Source: an uncultured bacterium (GTDB taxonomy: Bacteria > Bacteroidota > Bacteroidia > Bacteroidales > Marinifilaceae). From it: a stretch of DNA of 28,726 bases. This document shows positions 10,201 to 17,952 of the stretch, in pieces. Where the stretch lies: assembly GCA_905216195.1 (NCBI GenBank), contig CAJMSX010000048.1, positions 1 through 28,726 on the forward strand. The letters are read 5' to 3'. A program made the position numbers and the translations under genes. The notes beneath the pieces were generated by a model that saw nothing but the letters and a program-made list of their open reading frames with translations, ran no database searches and had not been told where the DNA came from. The stretch's first letter is position 1; each line of letters opens with the position of its first letter.

Positions 10201-10428
10201 CACGTTTCCCCCCGTATCGAAAGAAAACACGGAGGCAGCGTGCAGAAACAGGATATGGTATGGTTTAATATCGATTTGCAGCAAATGGGCGTGGGAGGCG
10301 ACAATTCCTGGGGAGCACAAACTCATCCGGAATATACGATTACGCCCGACGACAAACATTACTCTTTTACGATTATTCCCTTGCAAAAAGGGGAGGACGT
10401 CGTCCATGTTGCCAAGAGATTATATTAA
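7297..10428 (+). CDS. Secreted GH2 family beta-galactosidase (LacZ-like)
   Basis: This 1043-residue glycoside hydrolase would remove terminal beta-galactosyl residues in the periplasm or outside. After a signal peptide (about 1-22) the five-domain LacZ layout is visible. It has a jelly-roll sugar-binding domain (KFHYSKN, EVPGSWELQGFDAPIYTD, GYSEDSRLPAEF), an Ig-like domain, and the TIM barrel with LKGVNRHEHDPHKGR. The acid/base is E471 (IWSLGNESGYG) and the nucleophile E534 (LILCEYAHAMGNS). The C-terminal small-chain domain contains NFWRAMTDND, WYGRGPHENYMDR and the active-site-closing SWGAQTHPEY tryptophan. All catalytic residues are intact and the length matches E. coli LacZ. It lies 9 nt after the lysO half and 9 nt before the GH63-like gene. 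Beta-galactosidase is the likeliest activity, though GH2 enzymes of PULs can prefer other beta-galactosides than lactose. Confidence 0.95.
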   Translation: MMMKFFITMIWAVSFFYGRGQTQVPEWENPSVNQINRERIHAHFVPYTNETDAVKRNTAAASRLSLNGTWKFHYSKNSAGRPQDFYKRGFSTRGWKQIEVPGSWELQGFDAPIYTDTKYPFPANPPYIPRDYNPVGSYIREFTLPKDWDGKDIILHFGGVESAFYCWVNGEFVGYSEDSRLPAEFVITPYLKKGKNKLAVEVYRYSDGSYLECQDYWRYSGIERDVWLIARPHARVQDFEIEAPLVNGYADGELKVKITADRRKLAEGTRFETKLIDGGKIIFSGVSTVESPEDTLHTFAATVKSARPWTAETPELYTLVVNTRNADGKLTESFVHRFGFRTVEMKNGMLMLNGKPLTLKGVNRHEHDPHKGRSVDYASMLQDVRLMKQFNINAVRCSHYPNIEEWYELCDEYGIYLVDEANLESHGMEDTEIGTLATTPEWITPFMERMSRMVERDKNFTSVIIWSLGNESGYGKHFETTYHWTKKRDTSRPVQYEASGRTGVTDIYCPMYARIWRLREHVNERRPMPLILCEYAHAMGNSVGNLGDYWDLIYKYDQLQGGFIWDWVDQTFAIKDKKGNRIWGYGGDMGFVGVINDSNFCANGLVAADRSLHPHIWEVKKVYQNVHFENEPFTANRIRVVNRNDFVSTSRYDFTWYVQADGKKIAEGTLQVPEIPARQSAVVDVPLPALQPLPATEYFLHLEARSRQATGLLPEGHLVASEQFKLPVERLAGIPVKTTASVTVKETETEVRIQGNTFEVTISKPSLFLSGIVYEGKQLLKEPLRPNFWRAMTDNDVANGMGHRCLTWLKAGEEMIPDRMEIDRGEGAVKISTFFRMPAQASAYRVDYTVFGDGAIRVDNSFTAGNLQLPEMPRYGMYMVLQGEYDRMEWYGRGPHENYMDRKSSADINRYSASVWEQYHPYVRSQETANKSDVRWCSLRNSEGDGLLVSGAQPLNVSAWNFPMEDLMHVSPRIERKHGGSVQKQDMVWFNIDLQQMGVGGDNSWGAQTHPEYTITPDDKHYSFTIIPLQKGEDVVHVAKRLY

Positions 10429-10437
10429 GGTAAAAAT

Positions 10438-12357
10438 ATGAAAAAAATGAACGTATTAGTGGGTGCCGGCCTGGTTTTGTTGATGATGGCCTGCCAGACT
10501 TCCGGGGAAAAGTTGCAGGATAAAGTACTGCATTATCCGGATATTTTGAATGTATCCTATACTCCCGAGAGCGTAAAGGGAGGAAGAGGCTGGTTTACGA
10601 ACCAGGGGGCATGGATGGGTTTTACATTGCCCGATCCCGGGAAGTTTACGAACGGATTCTGCGGTCCCTACGATCTGGATAATCGGCGATGGATTAGCCG
10701 GGCGTTGGTAGAAGCCGGCTATGTGGACAATGGGAAAGTGATTGCTCCCAACGCTTTTCGTCCGGACAGCCTGGTTTATTTTCCGGGGAAATTATATATG
10801 AAAAGTAGTTTCCCGGACGTGACGATGGAACAGACATTGTTTTTTACGGATAAAAATCATGCTTTGCTGATATGTCGCAGTAATCAGGCGTTGAATTGGT
10901 ATTTCGAGGGAAATTTCTGGGATGCGGACGGCAAGGTGGAAATGCAGGGGAAAAGTTTACTGATCGAATTGCCGCGGGGAGAAGTAGCGGCGGTAACTTT
11001 CGGTGCCGATGCCGAATTAATGCTTACTTCCTCCGTATATAAAGCGTCTTACCGGGATTGTACCAAACAGAAAGTCGTAGTGCTTTCCTTTTACAATACC
11101 CGTCAAGAAGCCGAAACCGGCTTAACAGAAGCGAAAGAAATACTGGCCGAAGCAAGTGCCCGGGAAAATCTGCACCGGAAAAGATGGAACACTTATCTGG
11201 AACGCACGCTTCGTCCGGGGATGCCTGAACATTACGACCGGATAGCTGTAAAAGCCCTGGTTACTTTGCTGAGTAATTGGAGGAGTAGTAAAGGAGATTT
11301 GTTGCACGATGGAATGGTGCCTTCCCATGCTGTAGGTTATTTCGTCGGTTTCTGGGCCTGGGATACCTGGAAGCAGGCAGTAGCTACGGTCCGCTTCGAA
11401 CCGGAACTGGCTAAAAATCAGATTCGTTCGATGTTTGATTATCAGGATGAATATGGAATGATTGCCGATTGTATCTATAGTGATAAACGGGAAAATAACT
11501 ACCGCGACAGCAAACCTCCTTTGGCAGCCTGGAGCGTTATGGAAGTTTTCGAGCAAACCCGGGATACGGCCTTTGTACGGGAAATGTATCCGAAATTACT
11601 GAAATATTATCGTTGGTGGTATCAGTATCGGGATCACGACGGAAACGGTATTTGTGAGTTCGGGTCGACGGACGGTACGGAAGAAGCGGCTAAATGGGAA
11701 AGCGGTATGGATAATGCGGTGCGTTTCGATGAAGCCAAAATGGTAAAAAACCGGGAAGGAGCCTGGAGTTTCAACCAGGAGTCCGTAGATCTGAATGCTT
11801 ACCTCTGTTACGAGTATGAATTGTTGCAGAAGATGGCGGATCTCTGTGGGGAAAAATTCGGGGAAAAGGATCGCCGGGAGCAGGTACGCGGATATTTTTT
11901 CGATACCAAAACCGGGTATTTTTTTGACCGGGTTCTAAACGGAGATTTCGTGCGGATAGAAGGTCCGGAAGGCTGGACCCCTTTATGGTCTGGACTCGCT
12001 TCTCCTGAACAAGCGGAAAAAGTAATGAAAATCATTGCCGATACGAATAAATTTTCCACTTATATTCCCTTTCCTACTTTGGCTGCCGATCATCCGAAGT
12101 TTTTGCCCGGGGGATACTGGCGGGGACCGATTTGGCTGGATCAGGTGTATTTCGGGATTTCAGGAATACGGAAATACGGTTATAAGGCCGAAGCCGATAC
12201 TTATACCGATCAGGTGTTTACCCGGCTGAAAGGGATCAGCGGAGATGCCCCTATTCATGAAAACTACGATACCCATGACGGAAGTGTATTGAAAGCTCCT
12301 CATTTCAGTTGGTCTTCCGCTCATCTCCTGATGATGTATTGGGAGGTAAATCGTTGA
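10438..12357 (+). CDS. GH63/MGH1-like glycoside hydrolase, lipoprotein
   Basis: This 639-residue predicted lipoprotein (signal peptide ending LMMAC, lipid cysteine C19) has an (alpha/alpha)6-barrel glycosidase domain related to bacterial GH63 and mannosylglycerate hydrolase-like proteins. Recognisable parts are VGFWAWDTWKQAVA, a ESGMDNAVRFD motif with candidate acid D425, a GWTPLWSGLA segment, PGGYWRGPIWLDQVYFGI, and IHENYD with candidate base E608. These correspond by motif to the catalytic D and E of E. coli YgjK. Members cleave alpha-glucosidic or alpha-mannosyl bonds, and the exact linkage cannot be told from sequence. No acidic export signal follows the cysteine (QTSGEK), so a periplasm-facing location is plausible. 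It follows the GH2 gene by 9 nt and ends this operon, with a terminator 28 nt after the stop. Confidence 0.85.
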   Translation: MKKMNVLVGAGLVLLMMACQTSGEKLQDKVLHYPDILNVSYTPESVKGGRGWFTNQGAWMGFTLPDPGKFTNGFCGPYDLDNRRWISRALVEAGYVDNGKVIAPNAFRPDSLVYFPGKLYMKSSFPDVTMEQTLFFTDKNHALLICRSNQALNWYFEGNFWDADGKVEMQGKSLLIELPRGEVAAVTFGADAELMLTSSVYKASYRDCTKQKVVVLSFYNTRQEAETGLTEAKEILAEASARENLHRKRWNTYLERTLRPGMPEHYDRIAVKALVTLLSNWRSSKGDLLHDGMVPSHAVGYFVGFWAWDTWKQAVATVRFEPELAKNQIRSMFDYQDEYGMIADCIYSDKRENNYRDSKPPLAAWSVMEVFEQTRDTAFVREMYPKLLKYYRWWYQYRDHDGNGICEFGSTDGTEEAAKWESGMDNAVRFDEAKMVKNREGAWSFNQESVDLNAYLCYEYELLQKMADLCGEKFGEKDRREQVRGYFFDTKTGYFFDRVLNGDFVRIEGPEGWTPLWSGLASPEQAEKVMKIIADTNKFSTYIPFPTLAADHPKFLPGGYWRGPIWLDQVYFGISGIRKYGYKAEADTYTDQVFTRLKGISGDAPIHENYDTHDGSVLKAPHFSWSSAHLLMMYWEVNR

Positions 12358-12384
12358 AAATAAAAATTTTTCGGTACATACCGG

Positions 12385-12418
12385 AAAAAGCCGCTCTTGT
12401 CCGAGAGCGGCTTTTTTT
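12385..12418 (+). terminator. Rho-independent terminator after the GH63-like gene
   Basis: A perfect 13-bp stem, AAAAAGCCGCTCT (12385-12397) with AGAGCGGCTTTTT (12404-12416), encloses the loop TGTCCG and continues into a T-run to 12418. It closes the lysO-glycosidase operon. Confidence 0.93.
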
Positions 12419-12571
12419 ATACCCGGCGGAGCTGTAAGAGGAAAAGCTGGAAAGGAGAAACGAAGCTCTTTTTTTCTGATACTGAGGAAGATTTTATTTT
12501 TTAGCGTTTCTTTTTATTTTTTAATTCATAGAAATCCTGCAATGTATTGTATAAATTTCAATAATTATAAT

Positions 12572-12579
12572 TAGATTTG
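12572..12579 (+). promoter_or_regulatory. -7 promoter element of the Nudix-like regulator gene
   Basis: TAGATTTG matches the Bacteroidota -7 consensus TAnnTTTG. A weak TTG (12547-12549) lies 22 nt upstream. The start would be near 12586, about 33 nt before the ATG at 12620. Apart from this the 12419-12619 gap is T-rich sequence without a visible gene. Confidence 0.55.
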
Positions 12580-12619
12580 TTGAGTAATATTAGAACGAAG
12601 ATGTTAACCTTATTTTAAA

Positions 12620-13363
12620 ATGGGATATTTTCCATTTTTTTTACCTAAAAATAAAGTTGTGAGTGCAGAATATTATTTAGAGTATACCAGTTTTAAAGTA
12701 GCGGTAGATTGTATTGTGTTTGGATTCGACGGGGAAGGATTGAAACTGCTTTTGATTAAAAGGAATTTTGAACCCGGTCAAGGGGAATGGTCTTTGATCG
12801 GCGGTTTTTTATGCGAAGACGAAGACCTGGACCAGGCGGCGGAACGGATTCTGAAAGAATGCACGGGGATGGATAAGGTCTATCTCGAACAATTAATAAC
12901 TTTTAGCCGGATCGGACGAGATCCGGGAGGAAGGGTGATTTCTTGTGCTTATTGTGCTTTAATGGACATCCGGAAGTATGATAGTAAGATAACGGAGGCG
13001 TACGAAGCCGTGTGGGTTTTGCTGGATCAGATGCCCTCTTTGATTTTCGACCACGATTTAATGGTGGAGAAAGCCTTGCTGCGTTTGAGGAAACAGGCCA
13101 GTTGCTGTCCGGTCGGATTTAATCTTTTGCCTCCCAAATTTACTTTGCCGTCGCTTCAGTCGCTCTATGAGGCTATTTTCGGTTTTGCTGTGGATAAACG
13201 GAACTTCCGGAAGAAAATATTGAGTATGAATATTCTGAATAATACAGGCAAAAAGGATTATTCTTCTTCTAAAAAAGGGGCTTATTTGTATTCTTTCGAT
13301 GAGAAAAAATACAGGGAAATGATAAAAAACGGCGACAAGACCAATTTTTTCATGTATAAATAA
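12620..13363 (+). CDS. NrtR/AraR-like transcriptional regulator: degenerate Nudix domain plus winged HTH
   Basis: This 247-residue protein has an N-terminal Nudix fold (about 20-155; VAVDCIVFGFDGEGLKLLLIKR, WSLIGGF) and a C-terminal winged helix (about 155-235; LPPKFTLPSLQSLYEAIFG, NFRKKILSM). This is the layout of NrtR and of the Bacteroides arabinose regulator AraR. The Nudix box at 62-84 keeps G62, E68, R76, E80 and G83, but two catalytic glutamates are replaced (I77 and C81), so hydrolysis is unlikely and the domain probably senses a ligand. Known relatives sense ADP-ribose or sugars. The next gene downstream on the same strand starts over 300 nt away. Whether it controls the glycan genes upstream, another sugar pathway or itself is open. 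The start could be a few codons later, since residues 1-14 do not resemble the family. Confidence 0.85.
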   Translation: MGYFPFFLPKNKVVSAEYYLEYTSFKVAVDCIVFGFDGEGLKLLLIKRNFEPGQGEWSLIGGFLCEDEDLDQAAERILKECTGMDKVYLEQLITFSRIGRDPGGRVISCAYCALMDIRKYDSKITEAYEAVWVLLDQMPSLIFDHDLMVEKALLRLRKQASCCPVGFNLLPPKFTLPSLQSLYEAIFGFAVDKRNFRKKILSMNILNNTGKKDYSSSKKGAYLYSFDEKKYREMIKNGDKTNFFMYK

Positions 13364-13676
13364 GCAGCTTGCTCATAAATCGGTTATTGAATTTTTATGT
13401 AAAGTTCCCTATTTCTCTTGATAGGATCTGATTTGTAATGAAAAATACTGATAATGTATTGCTTATAGTACTATTTTTGTGGAAAATTATACGATAAGAA
13501 AGGTAAATTTTATTCTAAAAAAATAAATGTAAAGAAAATACTTATAAAAAGTAATATAGTAATATTTTGTAAATATTTTTCCTTTCTCACGAAAAATATC
13601 TAAATTGCCCGTCCTAAGAGCTGTTGTGTATCCGATATTTTTAAACATTTGTCAAATAAATTGATTTTTGTTCAGG
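13364..13676. other. AT-rich intergenic region upstream of the giant AlbA_2 gene
   Basis: The 313 nt contain no supportable gene. TATTTTTG (13472-13479) fits the -7 consensus but has no well-spaced -33 element. A 9-bp inverted repeat, ATATTTTTC (13573-13581) and GAAAAATAT (13591-13599) around CTTTCTCAC, could be an operator or a weak hairpin. No terminator for the Nudix-like gene is evident. Confidence 0.4.
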
Positions 13677-16600
13677 ATGGTGTATGAAGTAAATAAGATT
13701 TATCAGCTAAAAGTTAGTGAAGTTTTAGACCTGCCGGACGGCACTTATTATAAAGTTACAGATGACGAACAGGATTATTTATTAAAGCAACTGGATTTCC
13801 AGAAAGATTTGTCCTTGCCTGTAGTTTTACCTTGTTTTGTCACCCGTTTGGAGGAAGACGGAACTCCTGTTTTTATACAGGACCGGAATTATATTCTGCA
13901 TTCCTTTTATAAGATAAACGAACATTACTTATTTACGGTAACTTCTTCTCCCGATTTTCGGGGCAGGGAGGAGTTGTATTATACACTGAAGGATAAATAC
14001 GGATTTGGGTTCCGTTTATATAATTATCGGAATACTCTTCTTTTCGTGGGACAGACGGTTACTTGCAAAGTAAGCCGCATCGATTCGAAAGGAATTATCG
14101 TCCTGTCTTTAATTTTAGACGAGCGGGTGAAAATGCCTTTTTTTGTTTCGGCCGATATTTTGTTTGATGAAATTCATTTTCCCGGTTTTCAGGAACGTTT
14201 TTTCGAGGGTTTATCCGACCGGGTGTTGACTTCCGGACCTTTTATCAATTATTATTCTCTTTACGAATCCCGTTCTCCTCTCTGGATTCTCGCTTTTTTG
14301 TCTACACTTCGGATGGAATGGAGGAGCCACTGGTCGGATATTGAATATGTAGCTACTCTGACGGAGTTATATGTACGTATTATCCGATGGATTATGGAGG
14401 ATACGGATTTTTTGTTGTATTTCACCGAAGAAGGGAGACGGAGTATCCGGAAGGACGAGGAGGAACGCTTATCCCGGGCCTCCGCCCGTTTGGATGCCAT
14501 TCAACTCATACAGGCCGGGGAGTCGGAGGAGTACATCCATGATATTTTGCGTAAACTGGAGGTGTCGGGTTATTTGATCGATAAGGAGCGAAAAATAAAG
14601 ACGGCAGCGGCTGTATTATTATTCGGACCGGAAGCGGTTTATGAGGAAACCGACAGTTTGATGAAGTTGATTCGTTTGGTTCATGAGGCGGATGTCATTC
14701 CCGAAGTGGATAAACACATTTTATTCGAACGCTTAAAATTACGAATAGAGGCCGTAGACCGTTGTCTGTTCGGAGAATGTAAAAAAGCTGCGGATCGAAC
14801 GAAGTTATTGGAAGAATTGATCCGGCTTACGGGTACCGAGTGGCTGTTGGGCCGGGAGCAGGGAATAGAAGTGAATTTTACCGTTTTAGCTTCGCGGATT
14901 TATGGTTATTTGAGTTTAGCCGAGGAAAAATATGCCGAGAAATTTCGTCAGTACGCTCTGGATGTGCTGGTGTGCGGTGGAGGGAACGAACTCAATCTGA
15001 ATTGGAACGAACTGATCGATTTCTCGTTGACCGCTTTTAGCGGAAGAATGTCTTTAGGGAACCCGGTGCCGGGGGTACCGGATCCGGTTTTGCGGAAATT
15101 CGAAGGAAAGGGGAAGTTGTTACTGGATAAAGACCGTGTTCTTCTGATTCCCTATCCGGATATGGGTGAACCCTTGGAAGAGCTTTTGGAGGTAGTTTCC
15201 TTGATCGGAGAGAAACTGAAAATCGTAGCGGGGAAAAAGTTAAAACGCATCCTGCCGGAAGAATACGACCTATCGGTAATCCGGCGTTACTGGAAAAACC
15301 TTTTCGAATGGTTTGCCGGTCCTCCGCAGAAGTTATATTCTCTGGCTAAAGGACGGCCTCCGGTGGGCACCTATGTAAAAATCCGGGTGAAGAACACGGT
15401 CCCTTCTTTGCCTTTACTGGTGTTCGTCGGTATTGAAGACGATTTGTATGAGGGAAGCGGGGTTATACATGCGAAAGAGATTACACGGATTAAGCTTACT
15501 TCACTGGAAAAAGTGCTGAAAACGGGAGATGTGATGACCGCCCGGGTGATAGAGTCTACCGAAGAAAGATTGGGATTTTCCATATTGGAGGAATTGGATC
15601 TGTTTGTGAGTCAGCATTATTTCCCGGAAGAAAGCACCTGCGCCTGTTTATTATCCAAACGGAAGGATTTATGGGTTTGGGTGAGTGAAGAGGGCTATTC
15701 TTTGTATTCTTCTCCTTGTCTTCCTTTTGACCCCAAGCCCGGGGAGTATTTTCGCCTGACGTTGAAAGAAGTAAACTCCAACGGCTACATAAAGGCTTGT
15801 GTGGAAGAGCCTTCCACCACCCCGTTTGATGTACATGAAGCGGTTTCCCGTTTGGTTTTTAAATATCTGGATATTCCTTCGGAGGTCCGAACGGGAAAAA
15901 CAAAGAAAAAGAACGAGATTTCCAGGGAAGAGGCGTTGTTGTCGGAGGCTTTTGTCGTTCAGTTGGAGAGGGTATTGGAGTTATTTATTTTTTCGGGAAA
16001 ATCGCTTTCGGAAAAGTTCCATTTTGTTTCTTTCATCCGTTTATTGGCTTATATGCGGGAAGATATGGCGACTGTAGAATATTGTTCTTTTCAGTTGAGC
16101 TATATGTTGACCGTTTATGGTTTTCTGAGTGGAAAATTGACGGCTCCTCCTGTTCCGGATGAAATTATTCCGGAAGAGATGGCCGAGAGGTACGGTGTAT
16201 TGAAACGGATGAAAACCATACTTTCGCTTTTATCGGCCTGGATGGAGCCCATGAAGAATTCGGAATTGCTTCGGGCGACGGAAATGGAAGGAGATGCAGA
16301 AATTCAGGCGGTGGCCCGTTTAATATTGGCGAGTAATATGCTACAGTCCTCGGTGATGGAAGCCGCTCCTTTAAGAATGGAATTAAAGATGGAATTGGCA
16401 CATTTACTGGGGGTTGTGTTTATATCGGAATCCCCTCAGGAAGAGACTCCCGTTTCTTTCGGTTCGGAAGGAGAACATGCCGAATTTAAAACTACCGTCG
16501 TTTTTCCTCCGGGTTACGGGGGAAATGCCAACATGGCCGTGCAAATGGATTATATTCTCCGGGCGATTTGCGGTTTTTTGAATGCCGGGGGAGGAACGTT

Positions 16601-17642
16601 GTACATCGGTGTAAACGACGATGGGGTACCTACCGGCATTGAGCCCGATTTTTTTCAACTGCATTGCGATGAAGATTCGTATCAGCGAATGATCCGTGGA
16701 TTTATCGTAGAATATTTCAGTAAGGATATAAACGGGCTGCTTTCTTTCGCTTTTCGCAAATACAACGGCAAAACCGTATGTGCTATCGGTATACCTCCTT
16801 ATCATACAGTGGTATCTTTAAAAGGGGAAGTGTGGCAAAGGCAGGGAAATGCGACCCGTCCGGTGGACGGAACCGATTTAAAATTACTGAAGGAAAGACG
16901 AAAATCTTTCGGCCTTTCGCAAAAATCCGCCGTTCCGGTATTCCCGGAGGATTTTACGGTAAAAGAACAACCGGAATCTTTTAAACTTACCGAACAGGCG
17001 GGGTGGTCTTCCCAAGGGAAAAAAAACCGGTCCGAGAAGAAAAAAAGGATTCTTACTTCGCTATTGCGGACTGCGGAAAATGAAGGGGAAAATGTATTGG
17101 CATATTTCAGCATCCTGGATTCCGATAAGTATGTTCTCACCGATAAGGAAAACAGACGGGAAGATTTGCGGGTGAGTTTACCGATTTATGAAGGAGATGA
17201 AAATTCTTTATTGGTACAGGTATATGAAAACGGTTCCATCAATCGGGTAACAGTCGGTACTTTATTAAAGAAAAAGAGGGGATATGAATATCAAAACGCT
17301 TTTTGTCAACAGTCGTCTTTGATTTTTGTCGCTTTTGCCCGGGAAGATAATTACCTTTTTATAAAAACCGTTTTTAAAGGAGAGGAATACATTAAAATTA
17401 TCACTTTGAATAAGTTTAAAATCAACACGGTTTTAGCGCATAAAGGCCTACCTATTTTTACGGTGCCTTTCGATGGTTTTGTTCAACTCGATATTTTGAC
17501 TCCGGCAGAAGCCGATAATCTGAAACACATCCACAATGAGGCCCCGACTACCCTGGGTTCTCCGGTGCGTTCCCTATCGGTGGTTCAGGATATAATTTAT
17601 CTGAAAAACCTTTTCGGAGCGAAAAAAGAGGTAGTGATGTAG
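13677..17642 (+). CDS. Giant 1321-residue protein with S1/OB-like segments and a Schlafen-type AlbA_2 domain
   Basis: I do not recognise the full protein. Residues about 930-1080 form an AlbA_2 domain: GEHAEFK with E933, E936 and K938, then GFLNAGGGTLYIGVNDDG at 966-983, IPPYHT, and EVWQRQGNATRPVDG. This domain occurs in bacterial DNA-binding proteins and in the core of Schlafen RNA nucleases. Upstream are several OB/S1-like stretches: the first ~70 residues, GQTVTCKVSRIDSKGIIVLSL near 125-147, and about 562-643. The last contains GSGVIHAKEI and LKTGDVMTARVIESTEERLGFSIL, close to an S1 domain pattern. The regions about 190-480 and 750-920 look alpha-helical. A basic linker KKNRSEKKKR follows the AlbA_2 domain, and the last ~200 residues look beta-rich. 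No signal peptide or membrane segment is visible, so it is cytosolic. It stands alone on its strand, with no restriction, toxin or polymerase partner. The ATG at 13677 is preferred over the TTG at 13668. Nucleic-acid binding is inferred. Confidence 0.8.
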   Translation: MVYEVNKIYQLKVSEVLDLPDGTYYKVTDDEQDYLLKQLDFQKDLSLPVVLPCFVTRLEEDGTPVFIQDRNYILHSFYKINEHYLFTVTSSPDFRGREELYYTLKDKYGFGFRLYNYRNTLLFVGQTVTCKVSRIDSKGIIVLSLILDERVKMPFFVSADILFDEIHFPGFQERFFEGLSDRVLTSGPFINYYSLYESRSPLWILAFLSTLRMEWRSHWSDIEYVATLTELYVRIIRWIMEDTDFLLYFTEEGRRSIRKDEEERLSRASARLDAIQLIQAGESEEYIHDILRKLEVSGYLIDKERKIKTAAAVLLFGPEAVYEETDSLMKLIRLVHEADVIPEVDKHILFERLKLRIEAVDRCLFGECKKAADRTKLLEELIRLTGTEWLLGREQGIEVNFTVLASRIYGYLSLAEEKYAEKFRQYALDVLVCGGGNELNLNWNELIDFSLTAFSGRMSLGNPVPGVPDPVLRKFEGKGKLLLDKDRVLLIPYPDMGEPLEELLEVVSLIGEKLKIVAGKKLKRILPEEYDLSVIRRYWKNLFEWFAGPPQKLYSLAKGRPPVGTYVKIRVKNTVPSLPLLVFVGIEDDLYEGSGVIHAKEITRIKLTSLEKVLKTGDVMTARVIESTEERLGFSILEELDLFVSQHYFPEESTCACLLSKRKDLWVWVSEEGYSLYSSPCLPFDPKPGEYFRLTLKEVNSNGYIKACVEEPSTTPFDVHEAVSRLVFKYLDIPSEVRTGKTKKKNEISREEALLSEAFVVQLERVLELFIFSGKSLSEKFHFVSFIRLLAYMREDMATVEYCSFQLSYMLTVYGFLSGKLTAPPVPDEIIPEEMAERYGVLKRMKTILSLLSAWMEPMKNSELLRATEMEGDAEIQAVARLILASNMLQSSVMEAAPLRMELKMELAHLLGVVFISESPQEETPVSFGSEGEHAEFKTTVVFPPGYGGNANMAVQMDYILRAICGFLNAGGGTLYIGVNDDGVPTGIEPDFFQLHCDEDSYQRMIRGFIVEYFSKDINGLLSFAFRKYNGKTVCAIGIPPYHTVVSLKGEVWQRQGNATRPVDGTDLKLLKERRKSFGLSQKSAVPVFPEDFTVKEQPESFKLTEQAGWSSQGKKNRSEKKKRILTSLLRTAENEGENVLAYFSILDSDKYVLTDKENRREDLRVSLPIYEGDENSLLVQVYENGSINRVTVGTLLKKKRGYEYQNAFCQQSSLIFVAFAREDNYLFIKTVFKGEEYIKIITLNKFKINTVLAHKGLPIFTVPFDGFVQLDILTPAEADNLKHIHNEAPTTLGSPVRSLSVVQDIIYLKNLFGAKKEVVM

Positions 17643-17782
17643 TTTTTAGCAAGGAAGGGTTGTCCCGGCCGGCGTTTTCGGAAAAGAGGAATACACCGGA
17701 AGGGAAGAAATTTTTACTCCGGGATGGAAAGGGGCGTTTACTATTTCAAACCGGATTTGTACAAAAGTTTCCCAGATAATAT

Positions 17783-17790
17783 TACCTTTG
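17783..17790 (+). promoter_or_regulatory. -7 promoter element of the thiazole synthase transcript
   Basis: TACCTTTG matches TAnnTTTG; a TTTG at 17756-17759 lies 23 nt upstream, slightly long spacing for a -33 element. Transcription would start near 17797, exactly where the riboswitch P1 helix begins, which supports both calls. The preceding 17643-17782 stretch shows no gene. Confidence 0.6.
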
Positions 17791-17795
17791 CGATA

Positions 17796-17890
17796 CTTTA
17801 GCATGGAGGGGTGCTTGTTCTCGGGACAGGCTGAGATTATACCCATCAAACCTGAGACGGATAATGCCGGCGTAGGGAATGCAGGTAAAG
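17796..17890 (+). promoter_or_regulatory. TPP riboswitch (THI element)
   Basis: The aptamer signatures are GGGGTGC (17808-17814), CTGAGA (17831-17836) followed by ATACCC, AACCTGA, GGATAATGCC (17859-17868) and GTAGGGAA (17872-17879). P1 forms between CTTTAGCAT (17796-17804) and ATGC plus TAAAG (17879-17882, 17886-17890) around an AGG bulge. The variable P3 stem is CTTGT/ACAGG. Thiamin pyrophosphate binding would shut down the thiazole synthase gene 63 nt downstream. No T-run terminator follows, so control is probably at translation. A segment TCCATGC (17916-17922) is perfectly complementary to GCATGGA (17801-17807), the 5' strand of P1, and could be the switching helix. Confidence 0.93.
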
Positions 17891-17952
17891 AGCTTGTTTT
17901 AAAGCAAAAGCTGCTTCCATGCACATTTATTAATTCATCTAAAAATATTTAC

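Noticed and set aside
13573..13599. AT-rich hairpin upstream of the giant AlbA_2 gene as a terminator
   Set aside because: The stem is only A/T pairs apart from one G-C and has no following T-run; kept only as a possible operator.
17788..17952. N-terminal extension of the Thi4 frame through the TPP riboswitch, 55 codons
   Set aside because: The extension translates the conserved aptamer RNA and shows no protein family similarity; the thiazole synthase similarity starts at the ATG at 17953.
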